Shown here: positions 28,838-38,321 of the stretch, one piece after another | Numbering within the stretch: the first letter of the stretch is position 1 | Layout of the letters: every line of letters starts with the position of its first letter | DNA from: Marinomonas hwangdonensis | GTDB taxonomy: Bacteria > Pseudomonadota > Gammaproteobacteria > Pseudomonadales > Marinomonadaceae | Assembly: GCF_003721245.1 (NCBI RefSeq) | Contig: NZ_RIZG01000004.1 | Location: forward strand, 186,001-250,000 | DNA length: 64,000 bases | Reading direction: 5' to 3' | Translations under genes and position numbers: made by a program | Notes under the pieces: model-generated | Databases searched by the model: none | What the model saw: the letters and a program-made list of their open reading frames with translations, nothing else | Told to the model about the DNA's origin: nothing

Positions 28838-29773
28838 TCAGATGCCTTTGGCTTCCTTTTCAGGGACCAAGGGCATTTTTTTGTTTGACATTAAGCTGGC
28901 AAATAATGCTCCTGCGGTAATAAATAGACAGGCGATGATTTGCCCTGGGGTTAATACGGCATCGGTAAAAAGCCCAAGCCACGCAGTGGATAGGGCAGGA
29001 GCGGTATAAGACAAGACGCCAAGCAAGGATAAGTTGCCTTTTTTTACCCCAGTATCCCAGCAGAAAAAAGCGATACCAACGGGTCCGAAGCCTAGCCCTA
29101 AAATGGCGACCCAAGTGCTTGCTGGAAAGTGTAGCGACAATGTCGCGCTTTCTGCTTCGATCATGAAATGTGAAGCGCCCGCTAATAGTGTGGTGACTAG
29201 GCAATACCAAAGTACCGCGCTAGAAGGAACCGTTTGATAGCGTCGATTCGCAACGGAATAGCTCGACCAGATAAACGCACAGGCGAAGGCGGCCGCGTAC
29301 CCAGTCCAGTGGTAAACCGCGTTACTGTCTATGGTTAAAACTTGGCCTTTCGATTGCAGCATAATGCCAGTGCCGATAAAAGCGATGACAGCACCCACTA
29401 AATGCGTCCATGATAGAGTGTTTCCCTGAGTCATGCCTGCCATCAAGACGATGAGTAGCGGCCAAAGATAAGCAATGAGCCCTGCCTCTACCGGTGGTGC
29501 ATTCTGAAAGGCATAAAAGTAAAAAAAGTGATAAAAATAAAACCCAAGGCCCCCCATCAAAATGGCGCTTTTTGGTGTTTGTTTCCAGGAGCTTTTTAGC
29601 TCACCCTTAAATAGATACACCACAAAGAAGAGTAAGGTGGCGACACCAAATGTCAGTGTTAGTAATAACAGCGGCGGCACCGAACTTGCTTGCGTGGTGA
29701 AGAGTGCAAGGCTACTCCAAAGCAGAATAGCCATGCTGCCAATGAGGGTGGCTTGCGGATTGTATGTAGTCAT
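28838..29773 (-). CDS. DMT-superfamily (EamA) permease, YddG-like
   Basis: This 311-residue protein has ten predicted helices in two EamA repeats. 'ATLIGSMAILLWSSLALFTT' at the start and 'NAPPVEAGLIAYLWPLLIVL' (residues ~91-110) resemble the YddG aromatic amino-acid exporter group. Substrate remains unproven. The gene converges on the aminotransferase. Confidence 0.86.
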   Translation of the reverse strand: MTTYNPQATLIGSMAILLWSSLALFTTQASSVPPLLLLTLTFGVATLLFFVVYLFKGELKSSWKQTPKSAILMGGLGFYFYHFFYFYAFQNAPPVEAGLIAYLWPLLIVLMAGMTQGNTLSWTHLVGAVIAFIGTGIMLQSKGQVLTIDSNAVYHWTGYAAAFACAFIWSSYSVANRRYQTVPSSAVLWYCLVTTLLAGASHFMIEAESATLSLHFPASTWVAILGLGFGPVGIAFFCWDTGVKKGNLSLLGVLSYTAPALSTAWLGLFTDAVLTPGQIIACLFITAGALFASLMSNKKMPLVPEKEAKGI

Positions 29774-29956
29774 CTTGTTATATGTTAAAACCTAATCTAA
29801 TGTTTTTAACTAAGAAGTCATCTAGGGTTGAAGGACTGTCTTACTATGTGGTCTGAGTTGTTATGACGATTTTACTAGCCACGACGGATTGTATAATGAA
29901 TGAATGAGTATTTTGTTAAATAATAGAAAAAAACAACCAATCTTTAAGGAAGTGCA

Positions 29957-30583
29957 ATGCGCTATATTCTGATTCTTTTTTGTGTTTTTTCCATGTCGCA
30001 AGTAACAGCGAACATCACTTTGACGATTGTGGATCAGGAAAACAATCCTGTTTCTGATGTGGTTGTTATCGCCTCTAATATAAAAATGGTAACCCCAAAT
30101 ACTGAGCAAGTGATGGACCAAATAGACTCATCCTTTGTACCTCGTGTATTAGTGGTACAAAAAGGTCAATCTGTTAGCTTTCCTAATAGTGATGATTTTC
30201 GGCATCATGTTTACAGCTTTTCAGAAGCAAACGCATTTGAGATTCAGCTTTATAAGGGTACAGATGTGCCGCCAGTCTTGTTTGATAAGCCTGGTTTAGT
30301 GGCATTGGGGTGTAATATACACGACGACATGATTGGTTATATTTATGTTGCAGACAATGTTCTCGCGCTTAAAACGGATCGAAACGGTCAGGTCCAATTG
30401 CCAGCACAATCTGGAGATAGTGTCACGCTGTGGAGTGAGAGACTGGTGTCTGGGGTTCAAGCGCAAAAAACGGTTCAGCTTAGCGGCGATGTTGAACAAA
30501 CGCTGGCGTTAGATTTACTGCCGCCTATTGGTAATCAACATAGCACGCATAGTGGTTTTGGCCGAAATAAATGGAGCAACTAA
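29957..30583 (+). CDS. Periplasmic cupredoxin-like protein (methylamine-utilisation type)
   Basis: This 208-residue protein has a Sec signal (cleaved near 'QVTA', residue ~19). Residues ~60-130 have a plastocyanin-like site: His in 'FRHHVYSFS', and Cys, His and Met in 'GCNIHDDMIGYIYV', the ligands of a type-1 copper site. Family members are often labelled methylamine utilization protein, but no methylamine genes are here. It heads an operon with a DUF3034 protein and an envelope globin, suggesting periplasmic redox or gas/radical handling (inference). Confidence 0.85.
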   Translation: MRYILILFCVFSMSQVTANITLTIVDQENNPVSDVVVIASNIKMVTPNTEQVMDQIDSSFVPRVLVVQKGQSVSFPNSDDFRHHVYSFSEANAFEIQLYKGTDVPPVLFDKPGLVALGCNIHDDMIGYIYVADNVLALKTDRNGQVQLPAQSGDSVTLWSERLVSGVQAQKTVQLSGDVEQTLALDLLPPIGNQHSTHSGFGRNKWSN

Positions 30584-30664
30584 TTTTTTTCGAAACGTAA
30601 CGGCCTTTAAAGTAACCGACTTTACAGTACGTGCATTAAATTCAGTCATTTGATAAGGGGTTTT

Positions 30665-31537
30665 ATGATTAGAACATGCTTCAAAATAGCCAGTGTAAGC
30701 TACCTTGCTGTTTGCGCTCTGCCCAGTGTCGCGAGCGATGGTAAGTTGTTAGCAACGGCTGGTTTGTCTCAGATTGAAGGCAGTGGCGGTGGTGGCTTGG
30801 TGCCCTGGGCAACATTATCAGGATACGACAGCCGAGATGAAACGTCGGTGACCGCCTTTATGACCGATGTAAACATTACCGATTACCGGTTGAGCTCGAT
30901 GGGTGCGGCGGCCAGTTTTTACGACAGGGTTGAGTTAAGCTACGCTCAACAAACCTTTGTTTTGCCAGCAAGTCTCATCACTCAGCTCAGTTTGGGTTCG
31001 GAAGAAATTAAGCAAGACATATTGGGTGTTAAAGTGCGTTTATACGGTGATGCCGTGTATTCCCCATACCCTCAACTGAGTGTTGGGCTGCAATATAAGC
31101 AACTCGATGATGATTTTGTGGCCGACTATCTTGGGGCGAAAAGCGATAGCGGTACCGATTTTTATGTGGCGGCCACCAAGGTCCACTTAGCCGCAGTAGG
31201 CGGTTATAACCTAGTGTGGAACCTAGCCGCCAGAGCCACAAAAGCGAACCAGTTGGGCTTACTGGGTCATGGTGGAGCAGGCAATAACCATTATAAAGTC
31301 ATGTTAGAAGGGAGCCTTGGCGTCCTACTGTCTCCTAATTGGGTGATGGGGCTCGAATATCGACAAAAATCTAACAATTTAACAGCGGTGCAAGAAGACG
31401 ACTGGACCGATGTCTTTGTCAGCTACATACCAAATAAAAACATCAATATTACGGCGGCATATGCCAACTTAGGCACAGTCGCGACCAAGAAAGATCAAAA
31501 AGGCATCTACTTATCCATGACGGGGTATTTATGGTAA
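30665..31537 (+). CDS. DUF3034 family predicted outer-membrane or periplasmic protein
   Basis: This ~290-residue protein has a signal peptide cleaved near 'SVAS'. The mature chain has many alternating short beta strands ('VELSYAQQTFVLP', 'LSVGLQYKQL', 'VMGLEYRQKSN') and ends in 'LSMTGYLW', an aromatic C-terminus like outer-membrane barrels. I choose ATG 30665, which follows AAGGGG by 4 nt, over a TTG 15 bp upstream. It lies between the cupredoxin and globin genes and overlaps the globin start by 7 bp. Function is unknown. Confidence 0.8.
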   Translation: MIRTCFKIASVSYLAVCALPSVASDGKLLATAGLSQIEGSGGGGLVPWATLSGYDSRDETSVTAFMTDVNITDYRLSSMGAAASFYDRVELSYAQQTFVLPASLITQLSLGSEEIKQDILGVKVRLYGDAVYSPYPQLSVGLQYKQLDDDFVADYLGAKSDSGTDFYVAATKVHLAAVGGYNLVWNLAARATKANQLGLLGHGGAGNNHYKVMLEGSLGVLLSPNWVMGLEYRQKSNNLTAVQEDDWTDVFVSYIPNKNINITAAYANLGTVATKKDQKGIYLSMTGYLW

Positions 31538-31962
31538 ATCACGTTAAAATCACTGCGTTGGTGTTGAGTGTATTTTTAAGCGCCTGCGCCGCACCGACCA
31601 AAGCGCCAGTGAGTTTGTATGAAGAAATTGGTGGACAAGCAACGATCGAAGCCATCACAGATAATTTTATTAACGAAGTCAGTTTCAATGAAACCATTTT
31701 TCAATACTTCGAAAAAACCAACATTACTCGATTTAGAGAAAAGTTCATTGAGCACCTATGTGTAGATACAGGCGGGCCTTGCACTTACACAGGCGATACC
31801 ATGCTAAAAGTGCATCAAGGGCAGAACATCACCGAAGCGGATTTTAATACCACCGTTGACTTACTGGTTAGTGCGATGGAAAAAGCAGGGCTGAGTTACC
31901 TGCAACAAAATCGAGTGTTGCGGATTTTAGCGCCTATGCGAGGAGAAATGTTATACAAGTAA
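31531..31962 (+). CDS. Lipoprotein group-1 truncated hemoglobin
   Basis: This 143-residue protein has a lipoprotein signal with 'FLSACAAP' (Cys ~19), then a truncated-globin domain: 'SLYEEIGGQATIEAITDNF' and the probable proximal His in 'MLKVHQGQNITEADF'. It is therefore a heme protein exported to the envelope, unlike most trHbs, which are cytoplasmic. An insertion with two Cys ('LCVDTGGPCTY') might form a disulfide. It overlaps the DUF3034 gene by 7 bp and closes the three-gene operon. Confidence 0.85.
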   Translation: MVNHVKITALVLSVFLSACAAPTKAPVSLYEEIGGQATIEAITDNFINEVSFNETIFQYFEKTNITRFREKFIEHLCVDTGGPCTYTGDTMLKVHQGQNITEADFNTTVDLLVSAMEKAGLSYLQQNRVLRILAPMRGEMLYK

Positions 31963-32182
31963 CGGCTTTTATTTTGAGAGTTTTGTGTTTTTTTTGATCA
32001 TAATCTATTGCGCAAGAAATACATACTGGTAATATCAGGTTATGTGCTTCTATACTTGAAGCGTATAAAGGATAACAACCCAGATTGATTTCAAGTACGT
32101 TAATGTTAGGTAGGTAATTAATGTTAAGTGCATGAATTTCAACAACACAGATTCCAATAAAAATAACAATGGAGCTTTTTGT
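31963..32182. other. Promoter region upstream of the FadL-type gene
   Basis: This 220-bp AT-rich gap contains a poly-T stretch (about 31986-31995) but no clear hairpin. The ribosome binding site GGAG (32171-32174) fits ATG 32183 and argues against an in-frame upstream start at 32132. Confidence 0.4.
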
Positions 32183-33499
32183 ATGAAGAACACGTCCCAA
32201 AATCTATTTAGAGCCACAATAATAGCCGCATCAGTTGCTGCGGCTTCTTCAACGTTTGCAGCGGGCTTTGCTTTGAACGACCACAGTGCTGCTGCCTCAG
32301 GTAATGCCCTCGGTGGTGCCGCTGCCTCAAAAACCGATATTTCTTTCAGCTTCTGGAACCCTGCGTTGTTTACTAATGCAAAAAGCACCACAGTAAACGT
32401 GTCTGGTGCGCTTGTTATGCCGAGTATGGATGTGACTGTGACAGGTGCAAATAGTGCTGATGTTAACGGTGCAGCAGCAGGTGGGACCGCACCTTTAGGA
32501 ACCAAGGCTGGAGAAGATCCTGTAGATAGTACGTTAGTCCCTGCTTTTTATTTTGCTAAGCCGCTGTCTGATAAAACTGTTGCCGGTGTTTCTCTTAACG
32601 TGCCGTTTGGACTATCAGGTGATTATGGTAAAGATTGGGCGGGTCGTTTCCATGCCACTGAGACAGCATTACAGGATATTGCTTTAAGTTTTGCTTTAGC
32701 TCATAGAGTTAATGACTGGGCGTCAGTGGGTGCTAGTGTGCAAATACACAAGGCGGACATTGTATTAGAATCGGCTGTAGGTACCCCAATATCGCAAGCT
32801 GGTGGTGAAGGTATTGGGCGCATAGAAGCGGATGATACCAGTTATGGTTATAGTCTTGGTGTGATGTTAGAGCCTAAGCAGGGAACTCGCTTAGGTTTAG
32901 GTTATCGCAGTCAAGTGGATTTCGATTTTAAAGGTGACGTTAAATACACTGGCGTCTCCTCCGGTTTGGCTGCAAATGCTAATTTAGTCAACACAACGGT
33001 TACTGATTCTATTACCCTACCGTCTGTCATGACCTTGAGTATGGAACAAGAGATTTCTCCTACTCTAACCCTTGGTTTGTCAGCTATCAAAACAGGCTGG
33101 GGCGATTTGGATGGCCTAAATATCGATTTTAATAGCAAGCAATCTAACTCTGTTTTGACATTAGACTTTGAAGATCAGTGGATGTACTCTGCCGGTTTGA
33201 CCTACGCGCATTCTGAGAAGTTAACTTTGCGCACGGGTGTGGCAATAGATAATTCGCCAGTATCTGATAAATATCGTTCTGCTCGTACACCAGATGGTGA
33301 CCGTAAGTGGATATCCTTCGGTGGAACGTATGACTTTAGTGAAATGACGTCAGCTTCATTCGCGTTAACCCATGTTATGATCGAAGATGTATCAGTAAAT
33401 CGTACAAGTTTGACCGAAGATAGAGCTCGTGGAACTTTACAAGCTGATTACAAATCGTCTGCTAACGTGCTGTCTGTTGCTATGAATATGGCGTTTTAA
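32183..33499 (+). CDS. OmpP1/FadL family outer-membrane transporter
   Basis: About 438 residues. The signal peptide ends at 'STFA', and the mature N-terminus 'AGFALNDHSAAASGNALGG' matches the FadL N-terminal hatch. The rest alternates beta strands and ends with Phe ('VLSVAMNMAF'), the barrel-assembly signal. FadL proteins take up long-chain fatty acids or other hydrophobic compounds. The start at 32183 gives a normal signal peptide and has a ribosome binding site. A strong terminator follows. Confidence 0.93.
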   Translation: MKNTSQNLFRATIIAASVAAASSTFAAGFALNDHSAAASGNALGGAAASKTDISFSFWNPALFTNAKSTTVNVSGALVMPSMDVTVTGANSADVNGAAAGGTAPLGTKAGEDPVDSTLVPAFYFAKPLSDKTVAGVSLNVPFGLSGDYGKDWAGRFHATETALQDIALSFALAHRVNDWASVGASVQIHKADIVLESAVGTPISQAGGEGIGRIEADDTSYGYSLGVMLEPKQGTRLGLGYRSQVDFDFKGDVKYTGVSSGLAANANLVNTTVTDSITLPSVMTLSMEQEISPTLTLGLSAIKTGWGDLDGLNIDFNSKQSNSVLTLDFEDQWMYSAGLTYAHSEKLTLRTGVAIDNSPVSDKYRSARTPDGDRKWISFGGTYDFSEMTSASFALTHVMIEDVSVNRTSLTEDRARGTLQADYKSSANVLSVAMNMAF

Positions 33500-33545
33500 T
33501 AACGTTTAAAAAACCAGGTTAACGTCTTACTTAAAAGGCACAATA

Positions 33546-33578
33546 AAAACCAGCGTTTACTCAACGCTGGTTTTTTTT
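33546..33578 (+). terminator. Strong terminator after the FadL-type gene
   Basis: AAAACCAGCGTT (33546-33557) pairs perfectly with AACGCTGGTTTT (33563-33574), loop TACTC, followed by a run of T. Confidence 0.95.
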
Positions 33579-33682
33579 ATGTCTGGTGAATGAAGGAAAG
33601 GCAACTAGATAACAATCACCTACAGCACGCATATACTTAATCAAGAAATACAATATTGAGGCTTAGTATTAGTACACCCGTA

Positions 33683-35986
33683 TTAGTACACCATTCGTAG
33701 TGTTTTGGCTTTGGCGTTGCTATGCGATGTCCAGTCTGTCATAGGGGAAGGTTTGCCGTAGTAGTAACCTTGTAAGGTATTGCAGCCCATGGCAATGAGT
33801 AGGGTAGCTTGTTCTTTGGTTTCTATGCCTTCTGCGATGACTTTCATGTCGAGTGATTTGGCCAGTTGTATAGTGGATTTTACAATGTCGACATGGCGTT
33901 GGTCGTGGGGCAGTGGGAAAACAAAGCGGCGGTCAATTTTGAGGATGTTTGCAGGGATGTCGACCAGTTGGCCTAATGAGGCTTGTCCCGTGCCGAAGTC
34001 GTCAATGGCAATCGAGTAGCCATATTGAGATAAGCTACGCAGCCGCTTATGGACGAGCGGATGCGTCATCACTGGGCTGGTTTCTGTTATTTCCAGCTCT
34101 AGCCTGTCTTTTAGCCAAGGCTTGTCCGTTACCAAGGCCATTAAAAAGGCAAAGAAACCGTCGTTCATCAGTTCTTGGCCCGCTAGGTTAAAAGCGATAG
34201 GGGTGTGAATATGTTCTTTTTGCCAATCTGTCAGGGTCTCAACGAGGGCACGCACTAGGTTTTCCGCCAGCAATGGCAATAAGCCAAGGTTTTCGGCAAT
34301 GCTAATAAACTGTGGCGGTGGAATGTACTGGCCATTATGTTGCCAGCGGGCAAGAGCTTCAAAGGAGCAAATATCGCCACTCGCGTTAACTTGCGGCTGT
34401 AGCCAAATAGTGATGTGTTTGTTTTTGATCGCTGAGCTTAGGCTAAGACCTAGTGTATGTTCCTCTATGAGTTTATTTTCTAAATTGTTGTTATAAAAGG
34501 AAAAACGTTCTACTGAGTTTGAGTATTCTAGTGCCATCTCGCAACGTTCTAATAGCGCTTCGGCGTTCTTGCCGTCCGTATGATAGTAGGCAATGCCGAC
34601 CTGATACTCCATATTTAGTTTGTTACCTTCCACAGTAATTTGTTTTGGAAGAATGGATTTAATCAGTTCTGAAAGGTTTTTTTGAATTAAATAGGTTTGG
34701 CTTAACGGGATAAAACAGGAAAACTTCACCCCTCGTAAGCGTCCCACCACGGCTTGATCAGACAGTTTATGAGTTAAGGTTTTGGCAAAACTTAATATGA
34801 CCTTATTGGCGTTGTCTTTTCCGTATTGTTTGTTGAGTAACTTAAATTGACTAATTCGAATAATGAACATGGCCCCTGTTACATGTTTGTCATGTTCGGC
34901 AAGGCGTTGGTTTACTTGTTGACAAAAATGACGATGGTTTGGCAGACGGGTCAGAACATCAAAATGGGCAAGGCGGCTGTTGGTTTCTTGTGTGCTTTCG
35001 AGTTCTTGTTGTATCGCCTTTAGTTCTGTGGTGTTTTCTAGATGAATAACAAGGTGTCCGTGTTCGGTCAGCGAGGCTCTACGAATATTAATATGGGTTT
35101 GGCTGTCGCTTTTCAGTGTGCATTCCGCCATGTCAGATTGCCAAGCAAAGCGACTATTTTCTCCAGCAGGGGTCAGCCAATCTGTTATGTTTGAGTGTGC
35201 TAGACTCTTTTTAATGCCCCCAGTTAATAAATGACGGCAAAGCTGATTAGCTTTTAACACCTTGCCGCGCTGATCACATAAAAGAGACGGTGTTCCCGTG
35301 TTTTCAAAGAACTCTTCATACATAGCATAATGGCTGTTAAGTTTTTGATTAAGGTCTTTCATTTTAATCGCATGGCTCTCTAGTGTCTGAATGATACGAG
35401 ACACCGCCAAAGGCAACCCTATGTTCAACGTGACAAAGGTCAACATTTGGAAATAAAACGATGGGGCGATACTGGCGCCAGCCAAAGCGTCTGCGCTGGT
35501 CAATAGATTTGCACTGTCTAAGAATTCAGCACTGCCCATCCAGCTATTATTAGTGATTAAGTAAAAGGGGTAGAGGTTAGCCACCATGGCGACAATCGAC
35601 GCCTTAAAAGTAAACAATAAACGGGTAATCAGGGGCAGTGAGTAGAGTGAGATTAAGGCGTATTTTTCAGCGTGAAATTCGTTACTTAAAGTCAATAGCA
35701 GGATACTGGCAGTGACCAGTGTAAAAAGAAATAGGATCGCCGTGGCTTTTTCATAGCGTCTACTGAGATACAATAAGCCAATTAACGCAGCTAGATAAAC
35801 GCTGTTGATAGCCAAAAAAGAGTAATCGCCTGCAGTGAACAGAAAGTGAACTTCTGACACTAAAAAAATACACAGAGTCAGTGCCAGTAGAATCCTTAGA
35901 GCGCTTTGCTGAAAGGCAACACTACTCACGTCGCTGGATGATTGGACGTCGCCAAAAAAATATTTTTTAAGAAAATCAATGCTCAT
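33683..35986 (-). CDS. Membrane GGDEF-EAL protein, degenerate GGDEF and intact EAL (predicted c-di-GMP phosphodiesterase)
   Basis: This 767-residue protein has six to seven predicted N-terminal helices (~25-215), a PAS-like segment (~225-335), a GGDEF-fold domain (~345-500) and an EAL domain (~510-760). The GGDEF site reads RGVKF, so cyclase activity is not expected. The EAL site is intact: 'FEALARW', 'EITETS', 'IDDFGTG', 'LKIDRRF', 'AEGIET'. It should hydrolyse c-di-GMP, perhaps with the dead GGDEF domain acting as GTP sensor. It is monocistronic. Confidence 0.92.
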   Translation of the reverse strand: MSIDFLKKYFFGDVQSSSDVSSVAFQQSALRILLALTLCIFLVSEVHFLFTAGDYSFLAINSVYLAALIGLLYLSRRYEKATAILFLFTLVTASILLLTLSNEFHAEKYALISLYSLPLITRLLFTFKASIVAMVANLYPFYLITNNSWMGSAEFLDSANLLTSADALAGASIAPSFYFQMLTFVTLNIGLPLAVSRIIQTLESHAIKMKDLNQKLNSHYAMYEEFFENTGTPSLLCDQRGKVLKANQLCRHLLTGGIKKSLAHSNITDWLTPAGENSRFAWQSDMAECTLKSDSQTHINIRRASLTEHGHLVIHLENTTELKAIQQELESTQETNSRLAHFDVLTRLPNHRHFCQQVNQRLAEHDKHVTGAMFIIRISQFKLLNKQYGKDNANKVILSFAKTLTHKLSDQAVVGRLRGVKFSCFIPLSQTYLIQKNLSELIKSILPKQITVEGNKLNMEYQVGIAYYHTDGKNAEALLERCEMALEYSNSVERFSFYNNNLENKLIEEHTLGLSLSSAIKNKHITIWLQPQVNASGDICSFEALARWQHNGQYIPPPQFISIAENLGLLPLLAENLVRALVETLTDWQKEHIHTPIAFNLAGQELMNDGFFAFLMALVTDKPWLKDRLELEITETSPVMTHPLVHKRLRSLSQYGYSIAIDDFGTGQASLGQLVDIPANILKIDRRFVFPLPHDQRHVDIVKSTIQLAKSLDMKVIAEGIETKEQATLLIAMGCNTLQGYYYGKPSPMTDWTSHSNAKAKTLRMVY

Positions 35987-36105
35987 TGGTTAACGTCATA
36001 AAGATAATAATAAGAAATACAAGTTTACATGTTTTTACATTTCGTTAGGACATTACCGAAAAAATGTGACCTTGACCATGTTCTATTGGTTGTTTAGCGA
36101 AAAAT

Positions 36106-37224
36106 TTACGCATTTATTTTAAGAAGATGGTTGTCCCATTGGTAATTTGTATGTTTGTTGATCAAGTTGTGCGTGTTTTGAACAGGGTTGGCTTTTATTT
36201 GTGATCCTGTCCCCGTGGTCATTAAAAACTCATAAGGTTGGCTGGTTGCCGACAGTCCGCAGACATCACTAGCATTTGTTATACCAATAAAGTTATTGGA
36301 TGGCAGGTGCCAATAAGCCACTAAACCACCACGCGGGGAGCTCACTGCCAGAATCTCGCCCGATGTATCAAAACACACACTGCCGCAATATTGTTTAAAG
36401 CGGAGACGAATGGGTTCTGGCATCGGTAGATACGTCAATGTCGGTGCGTTAAGCTGAGAAAGACCAACGAGCGGTACCTTGTCTCGCACGTCACCTTGAT
36501 ACTGAAAGCCCAGCGCAACAACACCGTGCGGATTGACATCCAGGTGTCGAATACTGAGTTGATGATGTTCGTTATGAGAAACGCAATGCAGAACGCGACC
36601 ACTTTCTAAGGACAAATAGCTCACGTTAGGGGCCATGGTATCAAGATTGAGTATACGGCGATCGTTGTCTGGATGTGTTTTTAAACCACCGTTCGCCACA
36701 ATCAACTGATTCCCGTTAAAGCGCACGGATTCATGAGGACCAATACCATTACTGCTAAACGACCTGATGATGTCACCGGTCGGCCAGTCTCGTATTACGA
36801 TTTTCCCTTGCCCTGTTGGATAATGATTTTCTTGACTGATGAGCTGGGTACCATTGGCATTAAACAAGGCGTGACCATAAAAATGATGATGCTGACTTGG
36901 CGTTACGCGAAGAAGGTGTTGGCGACTTGTCAAATCAAAAAAATCCATAAAAAACCCCGGTCTTCGAGCCACAATGCCCACAATGCTTTGCTGCGGATGC
37001 ACTACGGGGGCATGGGCTCTATCCGGCAGTCTTGTGGACCAAACGAGCTGGCCTGATTCATCAAATAAGCCAAAGCCGTGGTGATTGGATCCTGTGGTGA
37101 ACGCCGAGGCATAATGATGTTGATCCGCTTGCGATTGATGGTCTTGGTATGAGTAAAGGGAAGCCCAGCTGGGGGCGGCGATGGCGGCCCCTGTAAGCTT
37201 TAAAAAGTCGCGCCTTGACCACAT
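36106..37224 (-). CDS. DUF1513 family protein, Tat-exported
   Basis: This 372-residue protein begins 'MWSRRDFLKLTGAAIAAPSW', a twin-arginine signal with SRRDFLK. The mature part looks like a beta-propeller (repeated strand patterns such as 'HHFYGHALFNANGTQLISQE'), as in DUF1513 proteins. It is last in a minus-strand group with imelysins and a di-heme oxidoreductase, the same partners as P. aeruginosa PA4370-PA4373. A role in envelope iron handling is inferred from these partners. Confidence 0.88.
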   Translation of the reverse strand: MWSRRDFLKLTGAAIAAPSWASLYSYQDHQSQADQHHYASAFTTGSNHHGFGLFDESGQLVWSTRLPDRAHAPVVHPQQSIVGIVARRPGFFMDFFDLTSRQHLLRVTPSQHHHFYGHALFNANGTQLISQENHYPTGQGKIVIRDWPTGDIIRSFSSNGIGPHESVRFNGNQLIVANGGLKTHPDNDRRILNLDTMAPNVSYLSLESGRVLHCVSHNEHHQLSIRHLDVNPHGVVALGFQYQGDVRDKVPLVGLSQLNAPTLTYLPMPEPIRLRFKQYCGSVCFDTSGEILAVSSPRGGLVAYWHLPSNNFIGITNASDVCGLSATSQPYEFLMTTGTGSQIKANPVQNTHNLINKHTNYQWDNHLLKINA

Positions 37225-37226
37225 TG

Positions 37227-38321
37227 CTAATCTCCATCTCGGCTGTTGAAACCAATTTGAAAGCCCAGCGCGGTGACCAGCTGAGACAAATAGGCTTGGC
37301 TACGACTTAATGAAGTGACTAATGGCTGTACTTGATCGCGTCGACTTGTCTGCTGATCTACATGAGCTTGGTCTGGGTGCAGCAGAGTTTCTGGCAGACT
37401 TAGCGCCATTTTAAGACTGAGGGTGAGCTGTTTTTCTAATTGTATCGCCAGCTCAGGTTGTAACTGCTGAGCAACATCGAACAATGAAGGTGGCCCTGCA
37501 TGATAGATGGCGCGGTAAGACTGCAGATTCGTTTGTATGGCCTTTAGGGATAAATGGCTCCGGTAAAACTCAGCTAGTTTCAGATTTTCGTTGCCATGGT
37601 AGCCGAGTGGTGTTTCAAGCTTGGCGTCTTTTGTCATACCTATATGCTCTATCCATTGCAATAAAAATGCTTTCAGTGCCAGCTTTTTGGTATCCAAATC
37701 CGCTTCATCAGCAGCAAACACCCAATCCTCAGCGTGTCCTGTTTGCCACTGACGATTAACATCCATAGCGCTTAAAGCATGATGTTCGGTGACGTTTGTC
37801 AGTAAATGGCAATCTTGGATAGAGGTCAAAGGAGAGAAGTCAGGGTGATACAGCAAACTCTCAATCGCAGTTAAACCACGCACCGCGATGCTGGCTTTTT
37901 GCCAAAAGTCTTCAGAATCTAACGTGGCGGGATCAGCCTGCGACATACTTCTTAACTGTCTCTGGGTGATGCCCTTCTTATCGGGCCAATACTCAAATGC
38001 GTAGTAACGCATAAAATAGGTGACTGGGCCAAAATTCAGCCACTGTACTTTTTGCCAGTCTAAGACATTATTTTTGAACACTTCCCGAGTGTTCAGCAAC
38101 GCAGATTCTGAGGGACGGGCACAAAGAGCCGCACTGCTTTCTTGAAGCAAAGCGGCGGATCTAGCGTAAGACTGGTAGCCGTTAGCAATCACTTGGTCTG
38201 ATATGCCATTCAAAGGCCCATCCCATTGGCTAGCATTGGCCATAACAGGAGCGGTGACGCTGAGCATGATGACGAAGGATCGAGAAACAAATATTTTAAG
38301 AAAAGAACGGGGTAATGCCAT
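37227..38321 (-). CDS. Imelysin-family protein (M75 peptidase-like)
   Basis: This 364-residue protein has a signal peptide ending near 'VMANAS' and a helical imelysin domain. Imelysins are periplasmic or outer-membrane proteins induced by iron limitation; most are not proven peptidases. The family GxHxxE motif is not obvious here, so this looks like the divergent second imelysin (PA4372-type). Its stop lies 2 bp from the DUF1513 start, and its start touches the oxidoreductase stop, so all are coupled. Confidence 0.87.
   Translation of the reverse strand: MALPRSFLKIFVSRSFVIMLSVTAPVMANASQWDGPLNGISDQVIANGYQSYARSAALLQESSAALCARPSESALLNTREVFKNNVLDWQKVQWLNFGPVTYFMRYYAFEYWPDKKGITQRQLRSMSQADPATLDSEDFWQKASIAVRGLTAIESLLYHPDFSPLTSIQDCHLLTNVTEHHALSAMDVNRQWQTGHAEDWVFAADEADLDTKKLALKAFLLQWIEHIGMTKDAKLETPLGYHGNENLKLAEFYRSHLSLKAIQTNLQSYRAIYHAGPPSLFDVAQQLQPELAIQLEKQLTLSLKMALSLPETLLHPDQAHVDQQTSRRDQVQPLVTSLSRSQAYLSQLVTALGFQIGFNSRDGD

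Noticed and set aside
30650-30664. TTG start giving a longer DUF3034 protein
   Set aside because: The AAGGGG ribosome binding site lies inside it and fits ATG 30665.
32132-32182. Upstream ATG for the FadL-type protein
   Set aside because: It would put 17 polar residues before a normal signal peptide; GGAG fits ATG 32183.
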